A stretch of 9,041 nt of DNA from JBNKFQ01 sp050289385. Its GTDB lineage: Bacteria > Pseudomonadota > Gammaproteobacteria > Pseudomonadales > Porticoccaceae. The notes below the pieces were generated by a model. That model did not search any database, was not told the DNA's origin, and was given only the letters and a program-made list of their open reading frames with translations. Shown piece by piece: positions 1 through 7,149 of the stretch. Position 1 is the stretch's first letter, and every line of letters begins with the position of its first letter. The position numbers and the translations under genes were made by a program. The stretch is from contig JBNKFQ010000153.1 of the NCBI GenBank assembly GCA_050289385.1, forward strand, positions 1 to 9,041. Direction: 5' to 3'.

Positions 1-2273
1 AGATCCAACCGCAGGTCGTCCATCAGATATACGCTGGACTCCAACTCGACGCCTTCCGCAATCGATTTGCCCGCATTGACGGAATATCTACCACAGCCAG
101 TACCAGCAAGTAGAAGGCCGACAGGTAATCCCTCCCAGTTAATGCGATAGATGGCAGCGTTAAGGCTAATACGGTTGTCCGCAAATGTCGCTTTATAGCC
201 TAATTCGAAGTTTTCCGTATAGTCCGGATCAATATTGCCCTGGCTAATTTCTCCGCCATCGGCTAACTCATAGGCTCCATTGTTATCGGCGTCACAGCTG
301 TCTTTTTTGGGCGCTTGAGCCTTTCCCAGCCGGAAACCTTCCGCCCACTGCGCATAGAACAGGGTATTGTCATTAGGTTTCCAGCTCAAATTAGCCTTGT
401 AATTTTCATCACTGTAGTCGGTTTTCAGCGGTGTGCTTTTAACCGGGGTCAGGCTCCAAGCCCACCAACCGGTTCTGAGAGCATAGGATTCCTGATCGTA
501 TTCAAAATGACGAACACCCAGAGTGGCCGTCAACCGATCTGTAATGTCGTAGGAGATCTCGCCGAATACAGATTTTTGCTCAATCATTGCAGAGTAATCG
601 CCGATAAAGTAATAGTCCTCACTCAGCGCCTCAAAAACCTCGGCCGAAGGTGCGGCCGGTAGCAAGCAACAGTCCACCCATCCCGAATCGCTTACGGAAT
701 CAGCTTCATGCGCGGGATCTCCTGAAAAGCCTTCTGCATAAACACGGGGCGATTCCCGGTCTTCATAATATCCTCCCAGCACCACTTGTACTGGCCCGTC
801 GAATTTTGAGCTAAAGCGAATTTCCTGGCTAAAAACGTCGTTTTCCTGGTAGTCTGCAACGTTGCCCAAAAAGGCAGGGTAGAGAAAACTGTAGTCGTAA
901 AAATACGATCCCTCCCGATCAACCCAGGAAGAGGCACTGTGCAGGCTGCCCCAACCGAGATCGTAGTTGGCCACCAGGCTGGTCAGGTGAGTTTCATCGG
1001 TAATGCCTTCCGGCTGGGGATAGTTACCTGAGCCGCGGGGGGGGAAACTGGGGACGATTAGCGCGCGGACCTGCTCATACGCGCCCGGCAAATTCAATTC
1101 GACTTCACGTAAGCCCTCCTGTTCGATTTTCTGCCAGGTGTGGCTTAGCGTGATATCCAGCCGCTCGACGGGTTGCCACCGTGCTGACAAGCGAGCACCG
1201 CTGGTTTCGTCCCCACCGATACCATCTTTGATCCGGAGCGTACCGCCGTAAGTGCTCAGATTATCGAGATAGTAGCCGTAATCTCCCGTGGGGGCGATAC
1301 TATCGATAGAACCACTGTTGTCAATCCGGTAAGCCACGCCTCTGAGAGCCAGGGTATCTTTGATCAACGGGACGTTGAACACACCCTCCACCCGGGTGTT
1401 GTCGCCGCCCCGTTCACCCGTTTGGGAGTACCCGACAACCACTTTGCCTTCCATTTGTTCCAGGTTGGGTGCGGCCGGAATAATCCGCACGACACCACCC
1501 ATGGCATCGGCGCCATAGAGCGTGCCCTGGGGGCCTTTCAGCACCTCGACCCGTTCGATATCCACCATCCTGATGTCGGTACTGCCAGCGCTGCCGCCCT
1601 GACGCATGCCTGACACGGGTATTTCGCCAAAATAAATTCCTGTGGCGTCTCGCTCAGTTTGCGGGCTGACAGCGATGCCCCGTATGACGAAGGAGTTGGC
1701 GCCGGCACCGCGATCCTGCATGGTGACGCCGGGGATGGTGCTGAGGTAGTCGCCCATGCTGACCAGGCCGCGTTTATCGATGGTGTCGGCGCCGAGTACA
1801 GAAATCGCCAAAGCCGTATCCTGCAGACGAGTTTCGCGCTTCTGCGCAGTAACAATTATTTCTTCTATAAGTTCAAATTTATCTGCCGATACTTCCCGCT
1901 CGCCGCTTTTCCCGGCCTGCCCGCCGGTATCCTCTGCCATTTTTATAACAACCGTATTATCACCGGTGTACTCATACGCAAGTTTAGTGCCCTCCAACAA
2001 ACTTGCCAGCGCCTCCCTTTGCGTCAATTTTCCGGTAACTCCCTGAGTCTGATAATCAGAAATATCCACACCCGACGCGGCAATGCGAAGTTTCGACTGG
2101 TTGGCAAATTGAATAATTGCCGTGGAAATGGCTTGTGCCGATACATTGTATTGCTTGCGTTCATCATTGGCCTGGGCCTGGCCAACAGCCAGCATCATAG
2201 CGGACAGGCCGGCGGCCATCGTTAAACGCAACGCCTGTTTGCGAAAAGTTTTTGACTGGTTATTTTTTTGCAT
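1..2273 (-). CDS. TonB-dependent outer-membrane receptor with N-terminal signalling domain (receptor A), C-terminus beyond left edge
   Basis: Outer-membrane, TonB-energised importer of the transducer type. 757 codons are visible without a stop. By alignment with receptor B about 134 C-terminal residues are missing, giving roughly 890 in total. Residues 1-36 form a signal peptide ending AQA. Residues about 42-112 are an STN/secretin-TonB short domain, the part that contacts a FecR partner. EEIIVTA near 137-143 fits a TonB box. The plug domain follows (about 148-265), with the family hallmark VEVLKGPQGTLYGADAMGG at 242-260; the rest is beta-barrel. The ATG at 2273 is chosen because GAGGAGGGG lies six bases upstream and the signal peptide begins there. 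It follows the FecR gene on the same strand and has its own ECF-type promoter. The STN domain and the adjacent sigma/FecR genes make a FecA-like signalling receptor very likely. The substrate (siderophore, glycan, other) is unknown. Confidence 0.93.
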   Translation of the reverse strand, partial: MQKNNQSKTFRKQALRLTMAAGLSAMMLAVGQAQANDERKQYNVSAQAISTAIIQFANQSKLRIAASGVDISDYQTQGVTGKLTQREALASLLEGTKLAYEYTGDNTVVIKMAEDTGGQAGKSGEREVSADKFELIEEIIVTAQKRETRLQDTALAISVLGADTIDKRGLVSMGDYLSTIPGVTMQDRGAGANSFVIRGIAVSPQTERDATGIYFGEIPVSGMRQGGSAGSTDIRMVDIERVEVLKGPQGTLYGADAMGGVVRIIPAAPNLEQMEGKVVVGYSQTGERGGDNTRVEGVFNVPLIKDTLALRGVAYRIDNSGSIDSIAPTGDYGYYLDNLSTYGGTLRIKDGIGGDETSGARLSARWQPVERLDITLSHTWQKIEQEGLREVELNLPGAYEQVRALIVPSFPPRGSGNYPQPEGITDETHLTSLVANYDLGWGSLHSASSWVDREGSYFYDYSFLYPAFLGNVADYQENDVFSQEIRFSSKFDGPVQVVLGGYYEDRESPRVYAEGFSGDPAHEADSVSDSGWVDCCLLPAAPSAEVFEALSEDYYFIGDYSAMIEQKSVFGEISYDITDRLTATLGVRHFEYDQESYALRTGWWAWSLTPVKSTPLKTDYSDENYKANLSWKPNDNTLFYAQWAEGFRLGKAQAPKKDSCDADNNGAYELADGGEISQGNIDPDYTENFELGYKATFADNRISLNAAIYRINWEGLPVGLLLAGTGCGRYSVNAGKSIAEGVELESSVYLMDDLRLD

Positions 2274-2291
2274 ACTCTGCCCCTCCTCGGG

Positions 2292-2309
2292 TTGTCACGT
2301 GTTTGTCAC
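2292..2309. repeat. Short direct repeat TTGTCAC x2 in receptor A leader
   Basis: TTGTCAC occurs at 2292-2298 and again at 2303-2309, one helical turn (11 bp) apart, with CACGTG overlapping the first copy. It lies just downstream of the predicted transcription start of receptor A, where a repressor or a leader element could act. A match this short can arise by chance, so an operator role is only a possibility. Confidence 0.25.
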
Positions 2310-2315
2310 ACTTAG

Positions 2316-2344
2316 TAACGACCACGCGAGATAAATCCGGACAA
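2316..2344 (-). promoter_or_regulatory. Predicted ECF sigma promoter of receptor A
   Basis: On the minus strand, TTGTCCGGATTT (2344-2333) is followed after exactly 10 bases by GTCGTTA (2322-2316). The same two blocks with the same spacing precede the sigma gene at 4018-3990. About 16 bases separate GTCCGG and CGTTA, the spacing expected for -35 and -10 elements of ECF sigma factors. The -35 element begins five bases after the FecR stop. Transcription would start near 2309, giving a leader of about 36 bases with a strong ribosome-binding site. Confidence 0.72.
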
Positions 2345-2348
2345 ATTA

Positions 2349-3368
2349 TTATCGGCGTTTACTCAAAACAATTTTATCTGGTGATATCACCGTTACCTTA
2401 ACCGGCAGGATATGAGGCAGCACTTTTGCCACCTCCTCAAAATCGCCTACGGCGAACACAGCGGTTACCGGCAGGGTGCGAATATCGTCACTCGCAATCG
2501 TAATTCTTCCCACTGCATATCGGTTAATGTCGGCAATTACCGTCTCCAATGCCATCTGGTCAAATTCCAATACACCGTTGCGCCAGGTAGCGAATTTTTC
2601 CGGTGGCGCATAGGAAATAACGCCTTCTGCACCGCCCTTTTTATAGGAAATCTTCTGCCCTTTTTCTATCACCACAGGCCGCACCGCCGTTGTACCCGGA
2701 TTTTGTCCGGAGTCACCGACTCCGCGACTGACAGATACCACACCTTCAATGACCGCCACAGAGAGACCAGCCGGCTGCTTGTGAACATCAAACGCCGTTC
2801 CAACTGCCCGCACAGCTGTGTTGTTGGTGTAAACAGTAAAGGGACGTTCGGGAGAGTGAGCTACAGTAAACAGTGCCTCGCCGTGAATTAAGCGAACGTC
2901 ACGTCGTGCTTCGCCGTAATTCACCTCAATGCGTGTGGCACCACTGAGATGCACGGCGGAACCGTCTTTTAAGTTTATTTCCCGCAATTCACCAGACCTG
3001 GTTGCGTAGATAACGCTGCCTGGATCGGACCTGAAAATCGGGCTGTTGAAGCCACCAATCACCAAGGCAATCATCAATCCCGCCGCCAAGGCGCCCCAGG
3101 CAATACCGCTGGTGCTCCTTTTGCGTTTTCGCACCACGGCTCCAGTTCGCCTGGCGCCGACCACGGAGCGATCGGCAACGGTTGCCGCGCACTCGCCAGC
3201 CACTGTATCGAGGGCGAACAGGTAGGCATAAGCCCGCTCATGGGCCGGGTGTTGGGATTTCCAAGCCTCAAAAAGAGCCCGATCCCGCGGCGCAACGCTA
3301 CCGGATGTCATTCGGGTAAGCCAGTAGCGGGCCTCGCGGTCAACTTGTTGGCGATGACGTTTGTGCAT
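2349..3368 (-). CDS. FecR-like anti-sigma / transmembrane signalling regulator
   Basis: Inner-membrane regulator that binds the ECF sigma factor in the cytoplasm and receives the signal from the receptor in the periplasm. 339 residues from the ATG at 3368, chosen because GAGGAGTAAGG lies just upstream and spans the sigma stop codon; an upstream in-frame start at 3473 would overlap the sigma gene. Residues about 8-50 are a DUF4880-type N-terminal domain (EARYWLTRM, FEAWKSQHPAHERAY). A basic stretch (KRKR, 81-84) precedes one membrane segment at about 89-107. The FecR domain covers about 120-215, with LKDGSAVHLSGAT, VRLIHGEALFTVA and VRAVGTAFDV. A C-terminal STN-like domain lies at about 265-336. 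Four bases separate it from the sigma gene, so the two are probably translationally coupled. Length and domain order are normal and it looks intact. Confidence 0.93.
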   Translation of the reverse strand: MHKRHRQQVDREARYWLTRMTSGSVAPRDRALFEAWKSQHPAHERAYAYLFALDTVAGECAATVADRSVVGARRTGAVVRKRKRSTSGIAWGALAAGLMIALVIGGFNSPIFRSDPGSVIYATRSGELREINLKDGSAVHLSGATRIEVNYGEARRDVRLIHGEALFTVAHSPERPFTVYTNNTAVRAVGTAFDVHKQPAGLSVAVIEGVVSVSRGVGDSGQNPGTTAVRPVVIEKGQKISYKKGGAEGVISYAPPEKFATWRNGVLEFDQMALETVIADINRYAVGRITIASDDIRTLPVTAVFAVGDFEEVAKVLPHILPVKVTVISPDKIVLSKRR

Positions 3369-3372
3369 GACC

Positions 3373-3891
3373 TTACTCCTCAACATCCCTTTCAAATGCC
3401 GACTGACACCGCGCCAGCGCTCGCATGATGTGTTTTTCGACAGCGTGACGGCTGATACCGAGCTGTTCGGCAATTGTCTTGTGATCGAGATTCTGTACTT
3501 TGTGCATCAAAAACACCTGTCGGCACTTGCCCGGTAGTTTGTCGATGGCGCGCGACAACTTTTCCAGCCGCTCCCGCGCAATGGCCTTGTGTTCGGGCGA
3601 TATCGAGTCGATGTGCTCAGTGGGGTTGTCGGCCATCAGATCCCGGTACCGGTTGCGTATCTGACGGGCCTTTTCCCGGTCACGGATCAGATTGATGGCG
3701 GTGCGGTAGAGATAGGCGTAGGGAAACTGCAATTTGTGCGGTTGATCGAGGGTGTTTACGCGCAAAAAACTGTCTTGGGCGATGTCGTCGGCCAGGTCGC
3801 TGTCGTGCAGCAGGTGGTTGAGGCTGTTGCGCAGCTGCAGCCAGTGCTTGCGGTAAAAACTGCTGACGAATCGGGTCTTCTCATCAGTCAT
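3373..3891 (-). CDS. FecI-type ECF sigma-70 factor
   Basis: RNA polymerase sigma factor of the extracytoplasmic-function class, 172 residues, the usual FecI size. Region 2 lies at about 10-80 (ADDIAQDSFLRV at 34-45, then YAYLYRTAINLIRDRE). Region 4 lies at about 105-162, with LPGKCRQVFLMHKVQNLDHK and the helix-turn-helix TIAEQLGISRHAVEKHIMRA. The frame is open up to 4008, but the ATG there lies inside the predicted -35 element. The ATG at 3891 (MTDEKTRF) fits the family N-terminus better, although its ribosome-binding site is weak (GCGGAA directly upstream). It is first in an operon with the FecR gene four bases downstream. The shared promoter upstream of this gene and of receptor A suggests autoregulation. 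Intact. Confidence 0.93.
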   Translation of the reverse strand: MTDEKTRFVSSFYRKHWLQLRNSLNHLLHDSDLADDIAQDSFLRVNTLDQPHKLQFPYAYLYRTAINLIRDREKARQIRNRYRDLMADNPTEHIDSISPEHKAIARERLEKLSRAIDKLPGKCRQVFLMHKVQNLDHKTIAEQLGISRHAVEKHIMRALARCQSAFERDVEE

Positions 3892-3989
3892 TTCCGCAGT
3901 ATAGCGTAAGTCGTCATCGTCCTTGCGGACGACCGACAAGCCTCGATCCGGCACCGGCCCATAACCTTCGATTGCCACACATGTCCATT

Positions 3990-4018
3990 TAACGACTGGC
4001 GACAACAAATCCGGACAA
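3990..4018 (-). promoter_or_regulatory. Predicted autoregulated ECF promoter of sigma/FecR operon
   Basis: TTGTCCGGATTT (4018-4007), 10 bases, then GTCGTTA (3996-3990) on the minus strand. Nineteen defined bases are identical to those upstream of receptor A, with the same gap, while the gap itself differs. Such a shared bipartite motif is expected for targets of one ECF sigma factor. The start site would be near 3983, about 90 bases before the chosen sigma start codon. Confidence 0.72.
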
Positions 4019-4038
4019 TCAATTTATGTCCACGCGCC

Positions 4039-4311
4039 TTACAGCAATAAGACCGGCAACAAGAATCCGATAATCAAGGCATTTACCGGTTTACCCAAAA
4101 ATGCCACCGCCAGGTACACATGCCCCTCGCCCAATGGGTAAATTGGATAACTGGCGACGGACCCCAACGCGATCAAAAACACAGGAACAACAATGGGAGC
4201 AAAAGCCCGGTTAACAGAGGGAACTACAGGACATATTCCCAACCCCGGAAGGACAAATAAAATCAAACCGTTGCAAGTAGCTAAAATATGGTCCTGGAAT
4301 ACTTTTCTGGA
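4039..4311 (-). pseudogene. Remnant of a GntP-like permease (tentative)
   Basis: A minus-strand frame open from 4311 to a TAA at 4039 encodes a very hydrophobic peptide with at least two membrane segments: APIVVPVFLIALGSVASYP and, ending the fragment, FLGKPVNALIIGFLLPVLLL. The order 'P-hydrophobic segment, then a phrase like FLGxPVxALLI' recalls the middle of gluconate/GntP-family permeases, which are about 440 residues long. No good start, no ribosome-binding site and no N- or C-terminal family parts are visible. The frame is blocked upstream by a TAA at 4312-4314. I read it as a decayed fragment. It could also be a short hydrophobic frame of no significance. The family assignment is from memory of the pattern only. 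Confidence 0.35.
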
Positions 4312-4314
4312 TTA

Positions 4315-4588
4315 TCCATCATACCCAATAAAGGAAAATAACAGCGGCACTGATAGGCTCGAACCTGGCCAAATTTTTGATTCGATTGAAATTTTACTCA
4401 AATTTACCTTGTCTAACATGCTTAAACATCTGGTTTTGGCACTCAAATCGGACTTCCAGGGACGCACAGAAAGCCCAAATAGAGAATAAAACCTGAAAGC
4501 GCTCTCGGGGACAACGACTGAGCCGTGCTGTTTATCCTGGCTCTTGAACCCACCTCAGCTTCGTCACGTCAGACTCTCATCACCTGCC
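4315..4588. other. Intergenic stretch without a recognisable gene
   Basis: This stretch lies between the end of the DUF3604 reading frame and the permease remnant. It is more AT-rich around 4320-4420. Both strands carry short open frames, including a minus-strand one over about 4315-4555 and a plus-strand one ending at 4489, but neither has a ribosome-binding site or a family I recognise. No convincing terminator follows the DUF3604 stop; only a weak GAGCC/GGCTC pairing is seen at about 4520-4545. It is probably decayed coding DNA. Confidence 0.4.
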
Positions 4589-5373
4589 CTACTCCTGATT
4601 TGCCGGTGGGCTATACCAAATTGGTGAACTGTACGCACGCTCCTGTACGATTTTGGGTGTTTCCGCTTGTATGTTCTTTATACCTGGTCGTTTTGCATGG
4701 TAGGTCGTCCAACGTGGCGTTGGAATTTCCAGAACTCGCAAATAGTAGAAGGCTGATTCAGTTTTATCAAAATCCGGATCCGCCCATACCGTGGCCAACT
4801 CCGGATCACCGATGGTATTAGCGTAGCTGGCATTAGGAATATCTACAGTACTCCCTACAGAATCGGCTTTGCCGTCCTCTCGTTCCACGCGCTCATCTGA
4901 TAGCGCTACATTGTATATTTTTTCGTGACTTGTACCGTTTTTATCCAACCAACCTTTGACAACTTGAACACGATCCAGATTAGCGCCAACCGGATCTTTA
5001 ACCGCGCGGATCAAAAAGGTCGGCGCTTTTCCTTCAGGACCGACCGATAGGCTGCCGCCCATGGGTACTCCTTTCTGGTACCCGGTCGCGGCAAGATTTG
5101 CAGCCACAGCGTCGTTTTTCCGATAATCCCAACCGCCAAAAAAACGGACCCGAATGCGTGGCCCGGTGGTGGCATAGACTTCGCGGCGCTTCATGGCGTC
5201 AAACAGCTCTTCACGGGTGTTTTCCCTCGCCCAAACAGCGGCGTATCCACCAGCGGACCCGTAGTTTCCATTAAAGCCATTGAGAGCCTTTCCCATTGGA
5301 TCCAGGATAGTAGAAAAACTATCGCGTTCTTTTTCAATGGGCCCAGGCAATGCATTATGGGTGTCTGTACTAC
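4589..5373 (-). pseudogene. DUF3604 C-terminal fragment
   Basis: Codes for the last 260 residues, from STDTHNALPG (first full codon at 5371) to PPANQE and a TAG at 4591-4589. Recognisable parts are STDTHN, part of the presumed metal site, then GGYAAVWARENTREELFDAM, REVYATTGPRIRVRFF, AFYYLRVLEIPTPRW and the terminal RAYSSPIWYSPP, all typical of the end of DUF3604 proteins. It has lost its promoter, start and N-terminal two thirds to the IS. A minus-strand frame continues from it into the IS as far as 6331, but that extension is antisense to the transposase. Confidence 0.85.
5370..5373. repeat. Target-site duplication, left copy (CTAC)
   Basis: CTAC directly abuts the left end of the IS and is repeated at 6559-6562. 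Keeping one copy restores Phe-Gly-Leu-Ile-Gly-Ser-Thr-Asp across the junction, which confirms both the duplication and the IS ends. A 4-bp duplication with central TA is normal for the IS5 group. Confidence 0.9.
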
Positions 5374-5390
5374 GGAACCTCTGATTAATT
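5374..5390. repeat. IS left terminal inverted repeat
   Basis: GGAACCTCTGATTAATT, matching all 17 bases of the inverted right end at 6558-6542. The similarity fades inward, with scattered matches only. This is the transposase recognition end. Confidence 0.93.
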
Positions 5391-5443
5391 CCTGAATTTT
5401 GCGATAATGGCATTATCTTAATGGAGCAGCGAGATAAATACTG

Positions 5444-6424
5444 ATGAAACAACAGTCCCTGACCGATGGCTTCGAAATTCATCGCAAGAAAACACGCAAA
5501 GAGCGATTTCTTGATGATATGGATGCCCTGATCCCCTGGCAGGGATTGGTGAATGCCATTGAGCCGTTTTACCCCAAGCCCACTGGTGCAGGCCGTCGTC
5601 CCATTGGTATCGAACGCATGTTGAGGATCTATTTTCTCCAACACTGGTTCAACCTTTCTGACCCTGCTGCCGAAGAAGCGATCTATGATTCTCGAGCCAT
5701 GCGTAACTTTGTCAGGATTGATCTCGGTTGTGAGCCCGCACCTGACGAAACCACCATTTGCAAGTTCCGCCACCTGATGGAGAAACATAACCTTGGCGAT
5801 CAGTTCTTCCATCTGGTCAACGAGTACCTGCAGGAAAATGGTCTGAAAGTGGCTCGTGGCACGATTGTTGACGCCACCATTATCAATGCGCCCAGCTCCA
5901 CGAAGAACAAGAAAAAACAGCGTGATCCGGAAATGCATCAAACCCGCAAAGGCAACCAGTGGTACTTTGGCATGAAGGCCCATATCGGAGTCGATAGCAA
6001 AACAAAGCTGGTTCATAACGTTGTTGTGACATCGGCTAATGCTCACGATTCCACCGTTATTGGTGATCTGCTGCATGGAAAGGAAACTCGCGTATGGGGT
6101 GACTCTGCCTATGCGGGCAAACGCGATGTCATCATGGAATATGCCCCGAGAGCCAAAGACTTTACACAAAAGAAAGGCAGTCGGTACAGGAAGCTCACAG
6201 ACGAGGAGCGGTCTCGAAACACCACCAAGTCGAAAGTTCGCGCCAAAGTTGAACACACATTTGGCATCATCAAGCGACAGTTCGGATTTACGAAAGCGCG
6301 CTATCGTGGATTGGATAAAAATGCGCATCACGTATTTGTGTCCTGTGCGTTAGCTAATATTGTCACCGCGAAGAAATACCTTTTGCGGCGACAACGTAAA
6401 GATTTACAGGCGCAATATGCCTGA
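5444..6424 (+). CDS. IS5-family DDE transposase
   Basis: 326-residue transposase that cuts and inserts the surrounding element. The DUF772-type N-terminal domain covers about 45-120 (GRRPIGIERMLRIYFLQHWF, then APDETTICKFRHLME). The catalytic DDE triad is complete: D143 in GTIVDATIINAP, D220 in VWGDSAYAGKRD, and E270 in KVEHTFGIIKRQFG. The insertion domain HQTRKGNQWYFGMKAHIGVD lies between the first and second Asp. Length is typical for the family and no frameshift is present. The ATG at 5444 has only a weak upstream signal (GGAG about 16 bases away), common for transposases. It is the only plus-strand gene in the window and lies opposite the interrupted gene. Confidence 0.97.
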   Translation: MKQQSLTDGFEIHRKKTRKERFLDDMDALIPWQGLVNAIEPFYPKPTGAGRRPIGIERMLRIYFLQHWFNLSDPAAEEAIYDSRAMRNFVRIDLGCEPAPDETTICKFRHLMEKHNLGDQFFHLVNEYLQENGLKVARGTIVDATIINAPSSTKNKKKQRDPEMHQTRKGNQWYFGMKAHIGVDSKTKLVHNVVVTSANAHDSTVIGDLLHGKETRVWGDSAYAGKRDVIMEYAPRAKDFTQKKGSRYRKLTDEERSRNTTKSKVRAKVEHTFGIIKRQFGFTKARYRGLDKNAHHVFVSCALANIVTAKKYLLRRQRKDLQAQYA

Positions 6425-6541
6425 AAATCGGGTTCTGGACCGCGTTAAGCGGCTCAACGAGGAAAAGCGTCTTGTAAAAGGCTGCTTTACCATATTTTTT
6501 GGTGTTTTTAATCTGGAACTTCTGGTCAGTTGAAATTTGTC

Positions 6542-6558
6542 AATTAATCAGAGGTTCC
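6542..6558. repeat. IS right terminal inverted repeat
   Basis: The inverted copy of the 17-bp left end, ending directly at the CTAC target copy. On the minus strand it adds REPLIN and a TGA at 6542-6540 to the truncated middle part of the DUF3604 protein. Confidence 0.93.
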
Positions 6559-6562
6559 CTAC
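6559..6562. repeat. Target-site duplication, right copy (CTAC)
   Basis: Second copy of CTAC, directly after the right IS end. It pairs with 5370-5373. Confidence 0.9.
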
Positions 6563-7149
6563 CAATTAAACCAAACTTGAAGGGGTTGGTTCCTATCCGA
6601 GCCTGATGAGCCAGGCCCAGTTTTAAGGCCGAGCGCGCATATTCATAGCGCCGCCCCAAATCCTTGCCTTTATTGTAAGAACTCCAGGTTTCAAAATCGG
6701 CAAACTCGTCATTGGGCGACAACGATGGATGGGCTTCACCGTCACCTTTGGTCTGTGTAACCTCCAATAACGGTTCCCATTTTGAGCGCATCTTCGCATA
6801 GTGGCTATCCAATGGCTTTCCATTGCTATCTTCCGGCAGAAACATATGCCCCAGGGAAATGTTGCCATTATGTGGGATGCCAATAACTTCACCGCCGGTT
6901 GTCCTATGGTAATTTTCAAAATATTGCCAAAGATTTTCCGGATTTTTACTATCGAGTGCGGTGAAGGGTAGTACTTGTTTTGCCCGACGCCCGCCGTCTC
7001 TAAACAGAACGACTCGATGAATAAAAGGTACTATCGGGGTCCATTCATAACCAATAAAAGCGGTAAATTTCCCGGGGCGGTTATACTGTTCGGCCCGGGC
7101 AATCACAGTACTCCACACAGACCACCGAAAGCCAGGGGCATCAGCCACG

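Larger units (their letters stand above)
5374..6558 (+). mobile_element. Complete IS5-family insertion sequence, 1185 bp
   Basis: The ends are defined by a perfect 17-bp terminal inverted repeat, GGAACCTCTGATTAATT at 5374-5390 and its reverse complement at 6542-6558, flanked by CTAC duplications. One intact transposase fills most of it. Size, 4-bp duplication with central TA and transposase motifs all fit the IS5 family, probably the IS5 group. It inserted into the DUF3604 gene in the opposite orientation, between the Gly and Ser codons of GSTDTHN. Perfect terminal repeats, identical target copies and an intact transposase suggest a recent arrival that may still be mobile. I cannot name the exact element. 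Confidence 0.95.

Noticed and set aside
315..662. Plus-strand open frames opposite receptor A and FecR (for example 315-662, 1659-2225, 2412-2891)
   Set aside because: They are antisense shadows of long, well-conserved minus-strand genes and have no domain pattern of their own.
3369..3473. Longer FecR start at 3473
   Set aside because: It would overlap about 100 bases of the sigma gene, the extra residues do not look like the family, and the ATG at 3368 has a ribosome-binding site and matches the usual N-terminus.
3892..4008. Longer sigma factor start at 4008
   Set aside because: The codon lies in the predicted -35 element, upstream of the expected transcript start, and the added 39 residues do not match sigma factors.
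4193..4489. Plus-strand 98-codon frame across the intergenic region
   Set aside because: No ribosome-binding site or known family is seen, and it overlaps the permease-like minus-strand remnant.
4589..6331. A 580-codon minus-strand open frame covering most of the IS and the DUF3604 end
   Set aside because: The first half is the antisense of an intact transposase; only 5371-4589 is host protein. The continuity across the IS end is accidental, and no family matches the antisense half.
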